Part shown: one piece after another, positions 33,801 through 47,226 of the stretch | Position numbering within the stretch: position 1 is the stretch's first letter | Layout: every line of letters begins with the position of its first letter | NCBI GenBank assembly: GCA_025449115.1 | Contig: JAHLKC010000087.1 | Span: 62,001 to 126,000 of the forward strand | Reading direction: 5' to 3' | DNA from: Chytridium lagenaria | Taxonomy: Eukaryota > Chytridiomycota > Chytridiomycetes > Chytridiales > Chytridiaceae | DNA length: 64,000 nucleotides | The notes under the pieces: model-generated | Seen by the model: the letters and a program-made list of their open reading frames with translations, nothing else | Told to the model about the DNA's origin: nothing | The model's database searches: none | Position numbers and translations under genes: made by a program

Positions 33801-35096
33801 AAGGTATTTTGATCATGCTTCATTATTCAATTTGTGAGGACTACCTTGGATTAGGGTTGAATCACCGACAGAGTTTAATCCTGTCATGAAGGTAGCGGCA
33901 GAGTTATTGGGTCGGTTTCCTCCCGACGTGATTTGCCCACTTATTGAGAAAAAATCTATCGATATGTTGAAGAAGCAGAGGGCCGATTACCTGCATTGCT
34001 ACTTATTCTCTTGCTGTAGTTTAGTGGGCAAGTCAAGGGACAAACTCGGCTCCGATTGTTCTACTTTCAGTTCAGTTTGTTCTTGGTATTATGATTGCGG
34101 AGGACACTTTACCTTCGTCAGGTAGTGATTTCGTTGGGCTTTTCTCTGTGTATCTAACTGTGTTATGTAATTAGACATTATTCAAAGAGGCTGCATTGAA
34201 CTCATTTCTCTCTGTCTTCGTGCTAATCTCGGGTCTCTCGAAATTCCCCGCAAACCCCTCATAGTCGAAGTTACGTCTACCTCGCCGGACCTACGTGAAT
34301 ATACAGAAATGTTAACCATTCTGCAAGATATCCTCCACTGCGTTAATCCATTTTGGTTATCTTCTGAAAATAGCCACAGCATTTTAAACATGGTTCGGAA
34401 ATACGGGTTTACCGCGGATGACCTCCACGAGAGAGCTTATCGCATATCTGTGTTCATATCAAATGTCATCACCACAACGGTCAAATTTTTACAAGCAAGG
34501 AAGGAATCCAACGATCACGAGATGGTTAAAATGGAGAGTTTGGCTTTGGTTAAGCTTCTAGAGTTTTCAGCGGCCCCTTTGATCAATGGATTTGCGGCGG
34601 CGTTAAACAAAGGAGATGGCGCAGGGATTATGATCGTTGCTGCTGCTTGCTGTCAGGTGAATTAGCATTGTGCTTGTTGTATACTTCTTTTTACTTTTCC
34701 CTTTTTTCGAGCAACTTTGTTTATTTACTACTGTGTTTTCGGCAGAGTCTCTTCCACTTGGTTTTTGCGCTCAAAGAAGAATCCATCTCTCACGTTGGCG
34801 ATATGCTAAACGTCGCTTTAAAAGGCTTAGCCGCTTCAGAACCTAAGGTGTGCAGCATTCCTAATTTCTTTATTTGTTTCCTATTATCTCTGCTAAAAAT
34901 GCAACACTAGGTTCGTTTGACAAGTGTCAAGCTGATTGGAGCGTGCTACGCATTACCACACGACAGACTTTCGGCTGCCGTCGACCCCCTACTTTTTGTC
35001 CAAGTCAAGCGAGCCTTGAATGCTTCTGCGAGCATGGAATCGGATTCAGAGGTTCGACAAGTTGCGTATAAACTAAACACTGCTTTTGCATCGTAA
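30859..35096 (+). CDS. Large HEAT/ARM-repeat protein, function not assigned
   Basis: A multi-exon protein of roughly 1,200 residues built of helical repeats. Visible stretches: NELKERVAPLLTSTIGLKHG and MGAALLALLSIPEGQLRKQC; NDYENPKPLAVFCSALIRIY; STHLRSIDLFLLRSADDSFH; LEEIAMKACVEVLDSFPVTR; RDLAFALLRYLVSIIGLESI; HPTYVLPSIFGKMDSDSEVV followed by RQNAVNVLSQVFK; IVPKLCRQLTHRDARVRSTA; RILRVAKKWAEAVDTRLWAD; and the end VRQVAYKLNTAFAS. The VRxxA/VRxxS patterns are typical of HEAT repeats, which usually act as protein-protein scaffolds. I could not match it to a named family such as Ecm29, MMS19 or GCN1. Some introns are short (about 40-80 nt) and a few frame breaks occur (near 31085, 31690, 33000). 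It is convergent with the GluRS gene (241 bp between stops). Confidence 0.7.
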
Positions 35097-35337
35097 AAGA
35101 ACTTTGTGGATGCGGGGTTTAATCATTTTTTAAAACTGTATTATCTTGACATGGTTGGTAATTACGAAGACAAAGAGACGTATTGAGACATTATTGCTTG
35201 TATTTTAATTGACCTTTTCCATATCGAGAACATGTTGAATCCTTTTAATAACGGTATTCTTTCCCAAAATTGAAATCATGTCTGGCAATTTAGGGCCAGT
35301 CTATAAAGTATCAGCATACAAACCTTACTGTTAACAT

Positions 35338-37762
<2,425 letters not shown>

Positions 37763-38062
37763 AAGATACAGGTAGAGATATATTCATTTTAATGGGCTGA
37801 ATGTTACGGTAGAGCTTCTGAGATGGACAGACATCGTCTTTGCCACTGCTAAAGAGACAAGCCCTCAGTAGAGCTGATTATAATTACAGTACATAGTTCG
37901 CTATAGAGGCACTCTCTAAAATAATAGATTTGCGTTTGAGCAAGATAATATATTATCACAACAAGGAATGAATAAGAAGGAATAATAAACCGTGAAATAG
38001 CCAATGCCTCATCGTTAATAAGGCGAAAAGTACCCGCGGCGTGCTCTATCATGTGCAAAAGT

Positions 38063-38811
38063 TTAGACTCTGGGCGTCAAGACACGACTAAATTAAAGAA
38101 AAGAAAAAAAATAATAATTACCTGTAAGGCGGCCTTCCTCTTCCATAACCTCCGCGATCAAACCCACCACCCCTTTGGAACCCTCCACGGTAAGGGGCGA
38201 CCTCCACCACGTCCACGATATCCACCACCACCACCACCCCTCATAAAAGTAGGCACGTTGGTACGCTTAGCTGTGACCTTAATCAGCCTTCCTTTAAAGA
38301 GAGAATCATTGAGTGCAAGTGCATTGCTAACAAGCGACGGATCGGCGAACTCGACATAAGCAAAGCCCTTTGGATGCCCGGTCCATTTGTCGCAAAGGAT
38401 GGTTACGCGGTTGATAGTGCCGCAGGACTGGAAATGGGCTTGAATTTCTTCGGGCGTGCTGGTGTAGTCCACGTTTCCAACATAGACTGATCTTGAATCG
38501 ACCTCAGCCTTTTGCTGTATGGCTTTTAAACAAGATAGATAGGTTAATTGTTGGAAAGAAACTAAGATGCATACATTGATCAGGCGATGCTGCCGCGTTC
38601 ATTTCCTTCTCAACTTGTTCTTGCATTTCCCGAAGCTTGGCAGCTTCCTCCTCCATCTGCTGTACGCGCGCCTTCATAGCAAGCAACTCCTAAAAAACAT
38701 GAGAAACCGTTCGAACTCAGCGTCTGGACGAACCTGGTCCACATCCTCCTCCACTCCTTCCCTAAACTGATCCTCCTCCTCTTGCAAAAGAACGTTCTCG
38801 TCGTCAGCCAT
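38063..38811 (-). CDS. Nuclear poly(A)-binding protein, PABPN1/Pab2 type
   Basis: Binds nascent poly(A) tails in the nucleus and stimulates polyadenylation and exosome-linked decay. From ATG 38811: acidic N-terminus [20 protein letters not shown]; a coiled coil [20 protein letters not shown] and [18 protein letters not shown]; then one RRM with RNP2 SVYVGNVDY and RNP1 [11 protein letters not shown], and the typical [20 protein letters not shown]. The tail is RGG-rich ([35 protein letters not shown]). Introns: about 44 nt after GVEEDVDQ, one after SPDQ, and one before the last codons (SRVLTPRV). One extra base in the CCCC/TT run near 38195 breaks the tail frame. Confidence 0.92.
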
Positions 38812-39790
38812 GTTATAAGTATTCTGAATCAAGCATGAGTTAGTCTCAACATAATACCAAGAATTCCCACGCTGGCGAGCAACAGAACTGATAAAGGTAA
38901 AGTAATAAAACGATGGGGGTATAAGCATGGGAACTGGCTGTTCCGAGCATACTTTGGCAAACGAACAACAGTACAAAAAAGACTGCAGTCGATAAAAAGA
39001 CTTGACAGAGCAGTGTAAAAGCAGTGCAAGCAACGATGTGGATAAATATCCACACCTTCAACATCGAGCGTCCGGATGGTCCCTTCAGGCGGCAAAGACG
39101 GATGGAGACATCCGCTACTTTTCACTCAGCACCAGAGCAACATCCATCCATGGCCATCTTGAAGCCGGAAAAGAACAGAAGAAGAGGATGGATCCAAAGG
39201 GGGTAGATGGAGAAAAAAGCAGCGTTAGAGAATTCAGTACGTACTCGTCCTTTTCTTCTTTTTTTATCTTTTTTAAGTCTCTTTTTTTAGGGAGTCTCTC
39301 TCTTTTCTTTTGATTATCTGTTTTTTCGTATGTTCTTTCGCCTTCTTTTTACGTTCTTTTTAGTTTTCCTTCTTTGAGAGAGACTCATATATCCACACGC
39401 ACTCACCTCACCACAGCGTTTTCTAAAAGTTGATTTTTTTTCTTTTAGAAACTTCACAACTTCAAGCGTTGCACAACCGGCGAAGCTGACCATGACACAG
39501 ATAATAGACATAAATGAATAATATGGCTCAGGCGGCGCCTGCGTTTATGGGGTGTGCCACTGAGGAAATGGACGATGGTGTGTACGTAGAAGGGTTCCCC
39601 GATAATACCAGATTCAGTTGGGAGTTATGGGATTAAATGTTACGTGATGGCGAACTAAGAAAGATCATTCCTTTGATAGATATACTGCCCTCATGCTTTG
39701 CCAATCTTTCTAAAAGACATCAAATCTTTACCTCGCTCTCTGTGATGAGCGAAGATATAAAAAATTTTATCGCGCGTATGTTCATGATAT
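38812..39790. other. About 1 kb without an assigned gene
   Basis: Lies between the PABPN1 start and the 3' end of the phosphoesterase gene. Several short ORFs with moderately gene-like composition occur on the plus strand. One reads ATSIHGHLEAGKEQKKRMDP near 39150; another, near 39515-39636, begins MNNMAQAAPAFMGCATEEMD and ends in SWELWD. A T-rich tract and a possible 3' splice site lie near 39430. They may be exons of a small plus-strand gene, but no family is recognised. The minus-strand ORFs here are hydrophobic and equally unassigned. Confidence 0.4.
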
Positions 39791-41479
39791 TACATCCAGT
39801 CCACCATCAAAACAACCACATAAGGTACAATTATAATCCCGCAAGTTTCTAAAAACACCATGGCTCCCTCTTTAATCCCCTTCCAAAACGGCGCGTGTGT
39901 CTCCTCCTTATCTTCAAATGCCACATCCTCCTCGCTGTTATTATCTTTCCGCAATACGTATAAAGGAATTTGCGTGTATGCGCTCCCTTTGCCGTTAGAG
40001 TTCCGGATTCTTGCGACAAAAAACGAAAGGACAAGCGTTATGAAAGCTAGAACAATGTACCAGATGTAGAAACGGATTTGTGGTGGTAACGCACATTTTG
40101 CAATGTGTAATGATTTGTCGAGACCAAACGGAGGGTTAGGAGAAAGAGAAAGGACTGCAAATCCAGGGAAGTGGTTTCCTTGAAGCCATGAGAAAGTTTT
40201 GATGGAATGCTATCGAAAAAGGGTTGGTACTTAAAGATCTTGCAGATATATTACCTCCTCCGCATTGTAATCAGCAGATTCGTGACGGTAAACACCTATG
40301 TAACGAAAGACAGGCTCAAAATTTAGCTTAACTGCAGATAAGAAAAAGAAGAAAATAAACATACAATCATCATGATCATCTCCGGAAAGAACTAGGCTGG
40401 GCTTCAATTTGGTCAAAATCTCATCCGTCAATGGCTCAATAACAAGATCTGCACAAATATAAGCATAAGGCACATGTTTACTCCTACTTTGATACTGTCG
40501 ACCTGCACCCTGTCTTATTGGGGGCTTGTTTCTGAGTGGGCCGCAGTAAGGTCCCTTGGGGTCGGTAGAGAGGAACATGTGTTAGAAGAATGCGTGTTGA
40601 AGTTGGTAGTCCTAGACATTATTAGAAATGAACCAAAAAAAAAAAAAAATGAGTACCTTGTTTGGTGATATCTGAAAGGAATGATTCAGCCTTGATATAA
40701 GGCTCAAAAGAATCATCCATCCCACTCAGACAACCGTGTCCAACGCGAAAAAGGTATGATTTGCTATTGTAAATTCATAGTTTGCAGGTCCAAACGTCCT
40801 CTCGTAGCGATCGTAAGCGTGTATGACGACTAATTACAATCAATACTTAAAATTTAAAATATCAAACCTCGTCGACCGAATCCCAATATCATGGTTCCCT
40901 GCAATACGATAATACTTTGCATCGGAGGGTGGGAATATCTTTCTGAATCGCTGAAGCTCTTTGTTAAAGCTAGAAGTTGTGAGGAATGCCTTTCAAACTT
41001 GAACACCTACACATCATCCCCCATTCACGACCACCATCCATGAGGTCACCAAGGAAAAGTACATATCGCGGTTTGAGCGTTCTTGTTATGATAGCAAAGT
41101 TTCTTCGCATGTAAATATCAGAATAGAATTGGGTGAGCTGAAGTAATAGGCCCTACAGAGAAGATGGTCAGGACAGTAACAACACAATGACGGTTCAAAA
41201 AGAGGCTTACAGGATTTTGATTGTAAGAGAAGGAATCTGTAAGTTGTGGATCTGCTAGGACGATAGCGTGTACGTCTTCCAAAAGCTTTCAAGCTGTCAG
41301 AAAGGTTGTAGACGAGATATTACTGTTTCGGCGATGGGCCACTTGCATGATGAGATATAGATACGTGGCAAAATGAGCTCAAAAGTTACAAGAGTGATAA
41401 GCCACAAGACAACCAAAGCTAAAGCAAAGTTAGCATCAATGGCCAACAAGACGACAAATGTTTGCAGACGAGTGATCAT
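39791..41479 (-). CDS. Cdc1/Ted1 (PGAP5)-type metallophosphoesterase, membrane-bound
   Basis: Family members are ER/Golgi enzymes that remodel GPI anchors (removing ethanolamine phosphate) and affect cargo exit. Start ATG 41479 gives an N-terminal membrane anchor, LALVVLWLITLVTFELILPR, then CKWPIAE. The catalytic motifs follow in order: IVLADPQLTDSFSYNQNP, YVLFLGDLMDGGREWG, YYRIAGNHDIGI and SLVLSGDDHDDC, all metal-ligand blocks of the calcineurin-like fold. A substrate-side segment reads NKPPIRQGAGRQYQSR. The C-terminus has one more transmembrane helix (YIWYIVLAFITLVLSFFVAR), a cytosolic stretch, and a last hydrophobic segment ending VDWM-stop at 39791. Multiple short introns. It is divergent from the spermidine-synthase-like gene. 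Confidence 0.85.
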
Positions 41480-41726
41480 GCTGACACGACAAGAGCGAGG
41501 AGGCGGGACACACTTACGGTTCCACACTGAAAACCTCACGATCGATTTAAAGGCCGACTTTGCAAGCTGCACAATAACTCCCTTGGCATTCCCACATTCT
41601 CTTCCTGTGATCATTCTGCTTCTCAACGCATCCTCTTCGAATGCAGCAGATGCGGTGTCCTCGACAAGGAATGCTGCAGAATTCCTTCTTCGCACCATCC
41701 TGTGCAACTCTAAAACGCCTTCAAAT

Positions 41727-43656
41727 ATGTTGTCTAGAGCAGACATCTGGCCATGCCTTTCGGCCCTGTTGTTCGTCTCTGCGGATACGGCGTTCTTGTC
41801 ACCTGTCTTTGGAGATAACGTGTGGAGACATCGAGTGCTACTGTTGAGCTTTGTGCTTGGGGGGTGTGTGGGGTATGCGCGGAAGGAGTCGAAACCAAAC
41901 GCGAGACTTGTTGGTGTTCTCACCGTCATTGCGCCTGCTTTGAGTGTTGGGTTGATGACAGTGTATGGGGTTTCCACAAAGCAATACCCTACAGCTTAGC
42001 AGATCTAATGGTATCGGGTCTGGCATACGCCCCGGCATTGTTCTTTTCGTGTAGGGGTGGAATCTCATTACCTGTGTTTGCAGCGGTGTATGGAGCTGCG
42101 ACCTTTGTAAAGTCGGAGACGTTCTTGTTTGGAGCAATGAGAGACTACTGGGCAACGTTTGCGACGCCACCTGAGATCATGATGTTTCTGGGTGCCCTCT
42201 GGTTGTTTGTGGGGTTTTCGGAAGGGGTTAAGAGCACCAGAGTTTTGCAGAAGGGCGCTACAAAAGCTGGACAGAAGACGAAGGTGGCCCCGCAGCCAGT
42301 AGCTGTTAACGATCGCGATGTTATTTTGACGTTGTTTGCTGCACTTATGATAGGGCTTACCCTTACGGGCATCCCGCAGTGTTCAAGGAGCCTCCCAAAG
42401 GTTTGCATATTATTTTTTTTCTCTCACATCCCATATTTACGTGGTCTTGTAATTGAGCTATGGATAGTAATAGGACAAACTTTCTACTTTAACTCTTCCC
42501 CATCTCATATTTTCCTATGTTGATCTTAGCTTCTTAACTCACTTTTTCAAATTCCCTATCAGGTCGATATGCCAAGCTTTCTCGCTAGGACGTACTCCAA
42601 AAGCGGTTACATCTCCGTCGTCGAACAGCAAGTCGACTCTGGCCTAGTTCGGGTCCTGCGTAGTGACCATTCCATTATTGGAGGCATCTTTGTGGACAAA
42701 AAGTACCACGGAAACTGCATTTACGGGTCATTCTACTTTCTGTCTTTTGTCACCGATATCGAACGTCCAAAGGTCATTCAACGTCGCGCCCTGAATATGT
42801 AGGCATCCACCACAAAATGTTTTTTTAAAGTTATTTAAGTGGTTTGGGAATTGGCGTTGCATCAGCCGAGCTTGTGAAGAGGAACGTAACAGTGGATGTG
42901 GTTGAACTTGACCCTGCCGTTGTGAAGTACGCGCGGTCCCATTTTAACTTGAAGGATGTGGCTGCTTACCATATTCGTGATGGACGCGTACACCTTGAAC
43001 GAGAAGCGGCAGAGAAGTATGACTATGTGCTTCACGATGTGTTCTCCAATGGATTTGTACATGTTCCGTTGTTCTCAGTTGAGGCCATGCAATTGATCAA
43101 AAGAGTTCTAAAGCCGGATGGGATTTTGGCGTTGGTTGGTTTTCCTTTTTACCGTTTGTTGCATTTCTTTCTTTCTTTCTTTCGTTCGTTAACGAGCTTT
43201 TCAATGGGCGTAGAATTATGTGGGGAGGCCGAACGATGTTGGGACATTATCGGTTTTCAAAACAATATCAGAAGTTTTTCCTAACGTCAGGGTCTACATT
43301 GAGAACTCTGCAAGCGACCCAGACATAATCAGGAATATAGTAAGTCCTCATCTACTGATGAAACGACAAGTTTGATTAAGCCTTTTGTCTAATGATTTTT
43401 TGTGAAGGTGTATTTCGCTTCTGTTGGACCTCTAACCTTCAAGAAAATAAAACGTAACGGACTTGTCGTCCGCGACATGATGGCAAAGGAGTTTCCAAAT
43501 CTTGAAGTCACGTTGGATCCTACCTCATCGCAAGAGCCGCCCGTTGTAATCAGGGATTCCTCTAATGTGCTTTCGAAATCTCAAAAGGGGTCACAAGATA
43601 AGCACTGGGAATTGATGATTGAATTATTTGGATACAATTTTTGGTTAACCTTTTAA
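41727..43656 (+). CDS. Membrane-anchored spermidine/spermine-synthase-like protein
   Basis: The N-terminal half has several hydrophobic helices (LSALLFVSADTAFL, VLLLSFVLGGCVGY, LTVIAPALSVGLMTVYG, MMFLGALWLFVGF). The C-terminal half is an aminopropyltransferase-like Rossmann domain: YISVVEQQVDSGLVRVLRSD, NIGLGIGVASAELVKRNVTV, VVELDPAVVKYARSHF, YDYVLHDVFSNG and IKRVLKPDGILAL. The GLGIG loop replaces the usual GGGDG, and VLHDVF sits where the family has the catalytic xD(x)D segment, so true polyamine synthesis is doubtful. Exons: about 41727-42400, 42563-42798, 42840-43133, 43214-43339 and about 43408-43656. The 41-nt intron 42799-42839 joins RRALNI to GLGIG. One frame break near 41990. In-frame sequence extends upstream to 41373, but it overlaps the opposite gene's first exon. 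Confidence 0.75.
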
Positions 43657-43751
43657 TAAAGACTTCATTTTTAATTTTGCGAATAGTGAATGCGATGTTA
43701 AGGATGATAGGGAAAAACGGAGTGATGATTTGTGGAAACGGGGTGATGGAT

Positions 43752-45631
43752 TTATATGCGGGCGACGGAGGGACCACCGTTGTCCGCGTTGCTGGACTTT
43801 AGAAAACTTAGCCTCCTCCGAATTTCTTCCACTATGTTTTGTTTGTCTACAGCAACGCCACCAAGCATCGCTGAGTTCTCTTGTGCGCGACGGAGAAGGT
43901 AAGGGATCGTCACGTCAACAGGTCCATAAGGAATATACTAATTGACAACGAAAAAAAAAAGTTAGTCAATATTGTAATGAGATAAAATCAAAAAACACTG
44001 TAGTTCACCTTATAGCACTTCAAGCCGTTCGCCGCCAATGCGAAAGACGTACTATCCTGCATCCCATTAACTGTGCAAACGCAACTTCGCCTCCATCCCC
44101 CTTTATCCCGTTCTTCCTCATCGCCGCAACAGTTTTCAACACACTCGTCATGTTATGCGAAGCCACAACAAACGATACGGGCCGAGACGGGATGGTTGCA
44201 TCATTTTGGGCAATACGAATATGATCAATAAGAAGCTCTACGGAGGAATCATAAGCTTTGTGTGTAGCTTCGAGGGTAGGGTTGATGGGATCAGGGTACG
44301 CAAATTCTTCTGCACGCTCGCGTTCGCTGTACATGTAGGCACCTTTTGATATGATAATGAGAGGTTTGATTATGATGAAATCGACCTAGGAAAATAGGGA
44401 CACGTACCTCGAACAATCTTTGCACCAAACGTGTACTTTCCACGCGCAGCACGTTCCAAATCCTCCTTTAGCCTAGCCCCGCCCTCCTTCAAGTACATCT
44501 GGTACGTGTTGAACACAAGGGCTCTTCCCTTCACAGACTCCAAAACAGGGTTAAACTTCTTGCACATTGCAATTGCAACATCGTCGATAGCCGGTTGGAA
44601 ATAGGTCTGCTCCGCGTCAATCATAACGCGGACTTTCTTGGAAGCCGCGTGCTCAAGCAACGTGTTGAGCTCCGCGATTGTAAGGTCGGCGGTGTCAAAG
44701 TCTTCTTGAGTGGCTTGGGCAAATTCAGGGGCGGTTACGGGGGATGGGGTTTTGATGAGAAGCGATCGTGTATCCTTGTTTGTGATAGAGAAGGCGTCGA
44801 TGAGAAAAGTCCATGCAATCTTTCCAGTTGAGTCGACGCTTGCATTGGCAATGGAGTTGATGAGCTGGGTTGTCATTGCAGGATAAATTTCACACATCTT
44901 CACGAAGTCTTCCCTAGAGATCTTCCCATCTCCATCAGTGTCCAACTTCTTGAATTCTCTTTGGAGCTCGAGCAAGCAGTTTGACCATCGCAGCAAAACT
45001 GCGGGTGGGACAAACGCCGTGACTTTGACGGCGATAAAGCTGCCATCCTGTTCCGCAGCAATATTAATGCTCTCTGTCATCAAGGCTGCAACCTTTGCGG
45101 CAGCATCTTTAGCGATAGATCCAGAGGCTGTAGCGGCATCGAGATCGGCTTCCATTGCGAGATCCAGAATACTTCCGATACCGCGTTTCTTAAAGGCAGC
45201 CATAGTAGGCAGGACTTCAGTAATATTCTCGCCGCCTAAAACAGCATGAGAAAATACAATTGTGAGGATGCTTTACCGCAAAAATGCTTGAAAAAGGTCT
45301 TTTTCACTGCAAAGTCCATAATAGCTTTGACTCTAAGTTTCGCAGCGACTTTAAGAAGCCAAGGTGTCCAATCGACTAGCGGTGTGAAATTGCAGAGACG
45401 AAAGACAGCGTACGCATTGAGGAGGTCGATAAAGGATTTATCTTTGTAGGGTCTGACAACGTTCGAAGACCATGATGGAGGTGGTGTACCCGTAACGGCT
45501 GGTGAAGATGAGGAAGGAGTGGAGTGAAGTAGGCGCATGGAGGTGACGAGAAGAATTGGATGATGGCCCATGACGAATGCCCCTTGATTGAGAGGTGCTC
45601 GGACAAGCATCAACATGTTTGCAAGCCTCAT
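43752..45631 (-). CDS. PUT1: Proline dehydrogenase, mitochondrial, with an EF-hand
   Basis: FAD enzyme oxidising proline to P5C on the inner mitochondrial membrane. Exons: 45631-45277, 45235-44408, 44342-44009 and 43937-43752, about 567 residues. The N-terminus (MRLANMLMLVRAPLNQGAF, then Ser-rich) suits a targeting peptide. PRODH signatures: FTPLVDWTPWLLK; IGSILDLAMEADLD; VRVMIDAEQTYFQPAIDDVA; ALVFNTYQMYLK; KIVRGAYMYSERERAEEF; YPDPINPTLEATHKAYDSSV; VVASHNMTS; FAQLMGMQDSTSFAL (one G missing in GGG near 44060); and YIPYGPVDVTIPYLLRRAQE. Between the N-terminal part and the barrel, LDTDGDGKISREDF is a textbook EF-hand loop (about 44955-44910). It is convergent with the preceding gene (95 bp). Confidence 0.93.
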
Positions 45632-45979
45632 GGTGAGTGATGCAGAAGTACGATCGCGAGCGATACGAAGTGACGGGTTAAGTAGTTCAGAAGACCGAGA
45701 CTAGAGAAAGGCAAAACTAGCCAAATCGAATGTGTATCGGAATTGTTGGCCCTTTATAAATAGTTGTAGGGTGTATGTGATGAGTCCCGAGCACAGCCGG
45801 AAGCCAAAAGAAGCCTCTGCCAAAAAAAAATCGATGCATTTGATTGGAAGACAAGAGCCAACCCAACACATCCCAGATATGAAATGGACTGCATGAGCTA
45901 ACTCAGGGTTAAACTAACGTAAACAAATATATATTTGAATGAGAAAAAGAGGACATAACACATGCAATGCTCGATGCTC

Positions 45980-47105
45980 CTAGTTGTAGAAGGATCGGGG
46001 GGCGAAGGTCCAAAGAGGAGAATGCGAATATCGGGAAGCATCTGGATGAGAATGAACAAAAACATCAGTTCAGCCGTCAAATGGGACCAAGATGATCAAG
46101 ATAACCCAGAATGTTGTTGAGAAAAAGAAAGGATATATTACCGTGTCTCCGAGAATCTCGAGACGAGAGACAAGCGTGTTGGAAACCCTTATTCTCCCAT
46201 CCGTGCTCGACACCACAACCCCACCTCCACTCGATTCGGGCAGGAAGTTGGTGCTGCTGATCTCGACCTTAATCTGAGTTCCGAGAGCCTTGGCGTACAC
46301 GGCCTTCGCCTCCTCTGAGGCAGCCTGAACAATCGCCACATCCTGCTTCCTGCATTGCACGAGGATGCCAGGCTCCATAAGCTGGTAGAACGCCTGCAAC
46401 AACAGATCCTTTAACAACGACTGGTACTTTGCAGCATCGGAGGATATCGACACAAGCTTTGATCGTGTCTCCTCAAAGAGTTCATCGAGAATCTGCTGGC
46501 GAGCCTGGAGGACACGAAGACGGTTCTTGTTGACGTGGTTCGAATGAGCGCTGCGTACAAAGAAGCCAGTATGTTCGTTGAGTATCCAGCCGTCTTCGTT
46601 GGATTCAAAATATAATAATGGAGTGATATGGAGTGATAAGGAAAAATGAAGGGGAAAAGAGGTCATACATTTTGCGCGAGACTTCAGCTTGCTTGATCTT
46701 CTTCTGGTAAAAGGCCTCGATAGCAATTGTCTCTTGCCTAACCAGCTTGGCCTTTTCGATGTTGAACTCTTCGTCGGCCTAGTCCAAATTTAAATAAAAG
46801 GAATACGTAAGACTCATTCTCCGCGTTGATGCTTTGCCTAACCCCAAAGGGTGGAGGCAAGATTAATAACTCACTTTGACCTTTATTTCTCTCGCCTTCT
46901 CCAAAGCTTCCTGCTTGATGAACGAGACCTAGATTTGACAATACCGTTAGGATCAGGGTCAAACGCGATGGGATTTGAGTGGCTGCTCCTCTGAGCATGA
47001 TAAAAAGAAAGCTCTTGCAAGGGGACTTGAGGCAGAATGGGAAGTGTGAAGTACCATCTTGTTCATCTCTGCGGCAACCTCATTGTCGTTAAGTCTTCCA
47101 GCCAT
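45980..47105 (-). CDS. VMA4: V-type proton ATPase subunit E
   Basis: Peripheral stalk subunit of the V1 sector that links V1 to Vo and acidifies vacuoles. From ATG 47105: MAGRLNDNEVAAEMNKM, then VSFIKQEALEKAREIKVK, ADEEFNIEKAKLVRQETIAI, and FYQKKIKQAEVSRKM; this long helix is the family hallmark. The C-terminal domain follows: RLRVLQARQQILDELFEETR; YQSLLKDLLLQAFYQLMEPG; VQCRKQDVAIVQAASEEAKA; and GGGVVVSSTDGRIRVSNTL. Five exons. The last (from about 46042) gives MLPDIRILLFGPSPPRSFYN and a stop at 45980. This uses one extra C in the CCCCCC run near 45998; without it the frame runs on to 45898. Divergent from aconitase. Confidence 0.93.
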
Positions 47106-47226
47106 GTTGACGATAGGAGGTTGTTTTAGGTTGTTGTTGGAGTCCTTCCTTTCTTGAGGTCACTCAAATTTTTTTAAAATTCTTCTTCACTTCCAGTTTT
47201 TCTGACTTGGAATTTTCAGAGTTGCC
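47106..47226. promoter_or_regulatory. Bidirectional promoter interval, VMA4/aconitase
   Basis: 121 bp between the divergent start codons of V-ATPase subunit E and aconitase. It is T-rich toward aconitase. No defined factor site can be named from the sequence alone. Confidence 0.45.

Noticed and set aside
30859..35096. Assigning the HEAT-repeat protein to GCN1, MMS19 or Ecm29
   Set aside because: Similar HEAT-type patterns exist, but length and distinctive motifs do not match; left unnamed.
38700..38720. tRNA T-loop-like 'gttcgaactc'
   Set aside because: It lies in intron 1 of the PABPN1 gene and no cloverleaf can be built around it. Similar hits in VMA4 (46535) and aconitase (49513) are coding sequence.
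41297..41977. 226-codon minus-strand ORF as a separate gene
   Set aside because: Only its last part (from ATG 41479) matches the Cdc1/Ted1 membrane anchor. The rest is the antisense of the spermidine-synthase-like gene.
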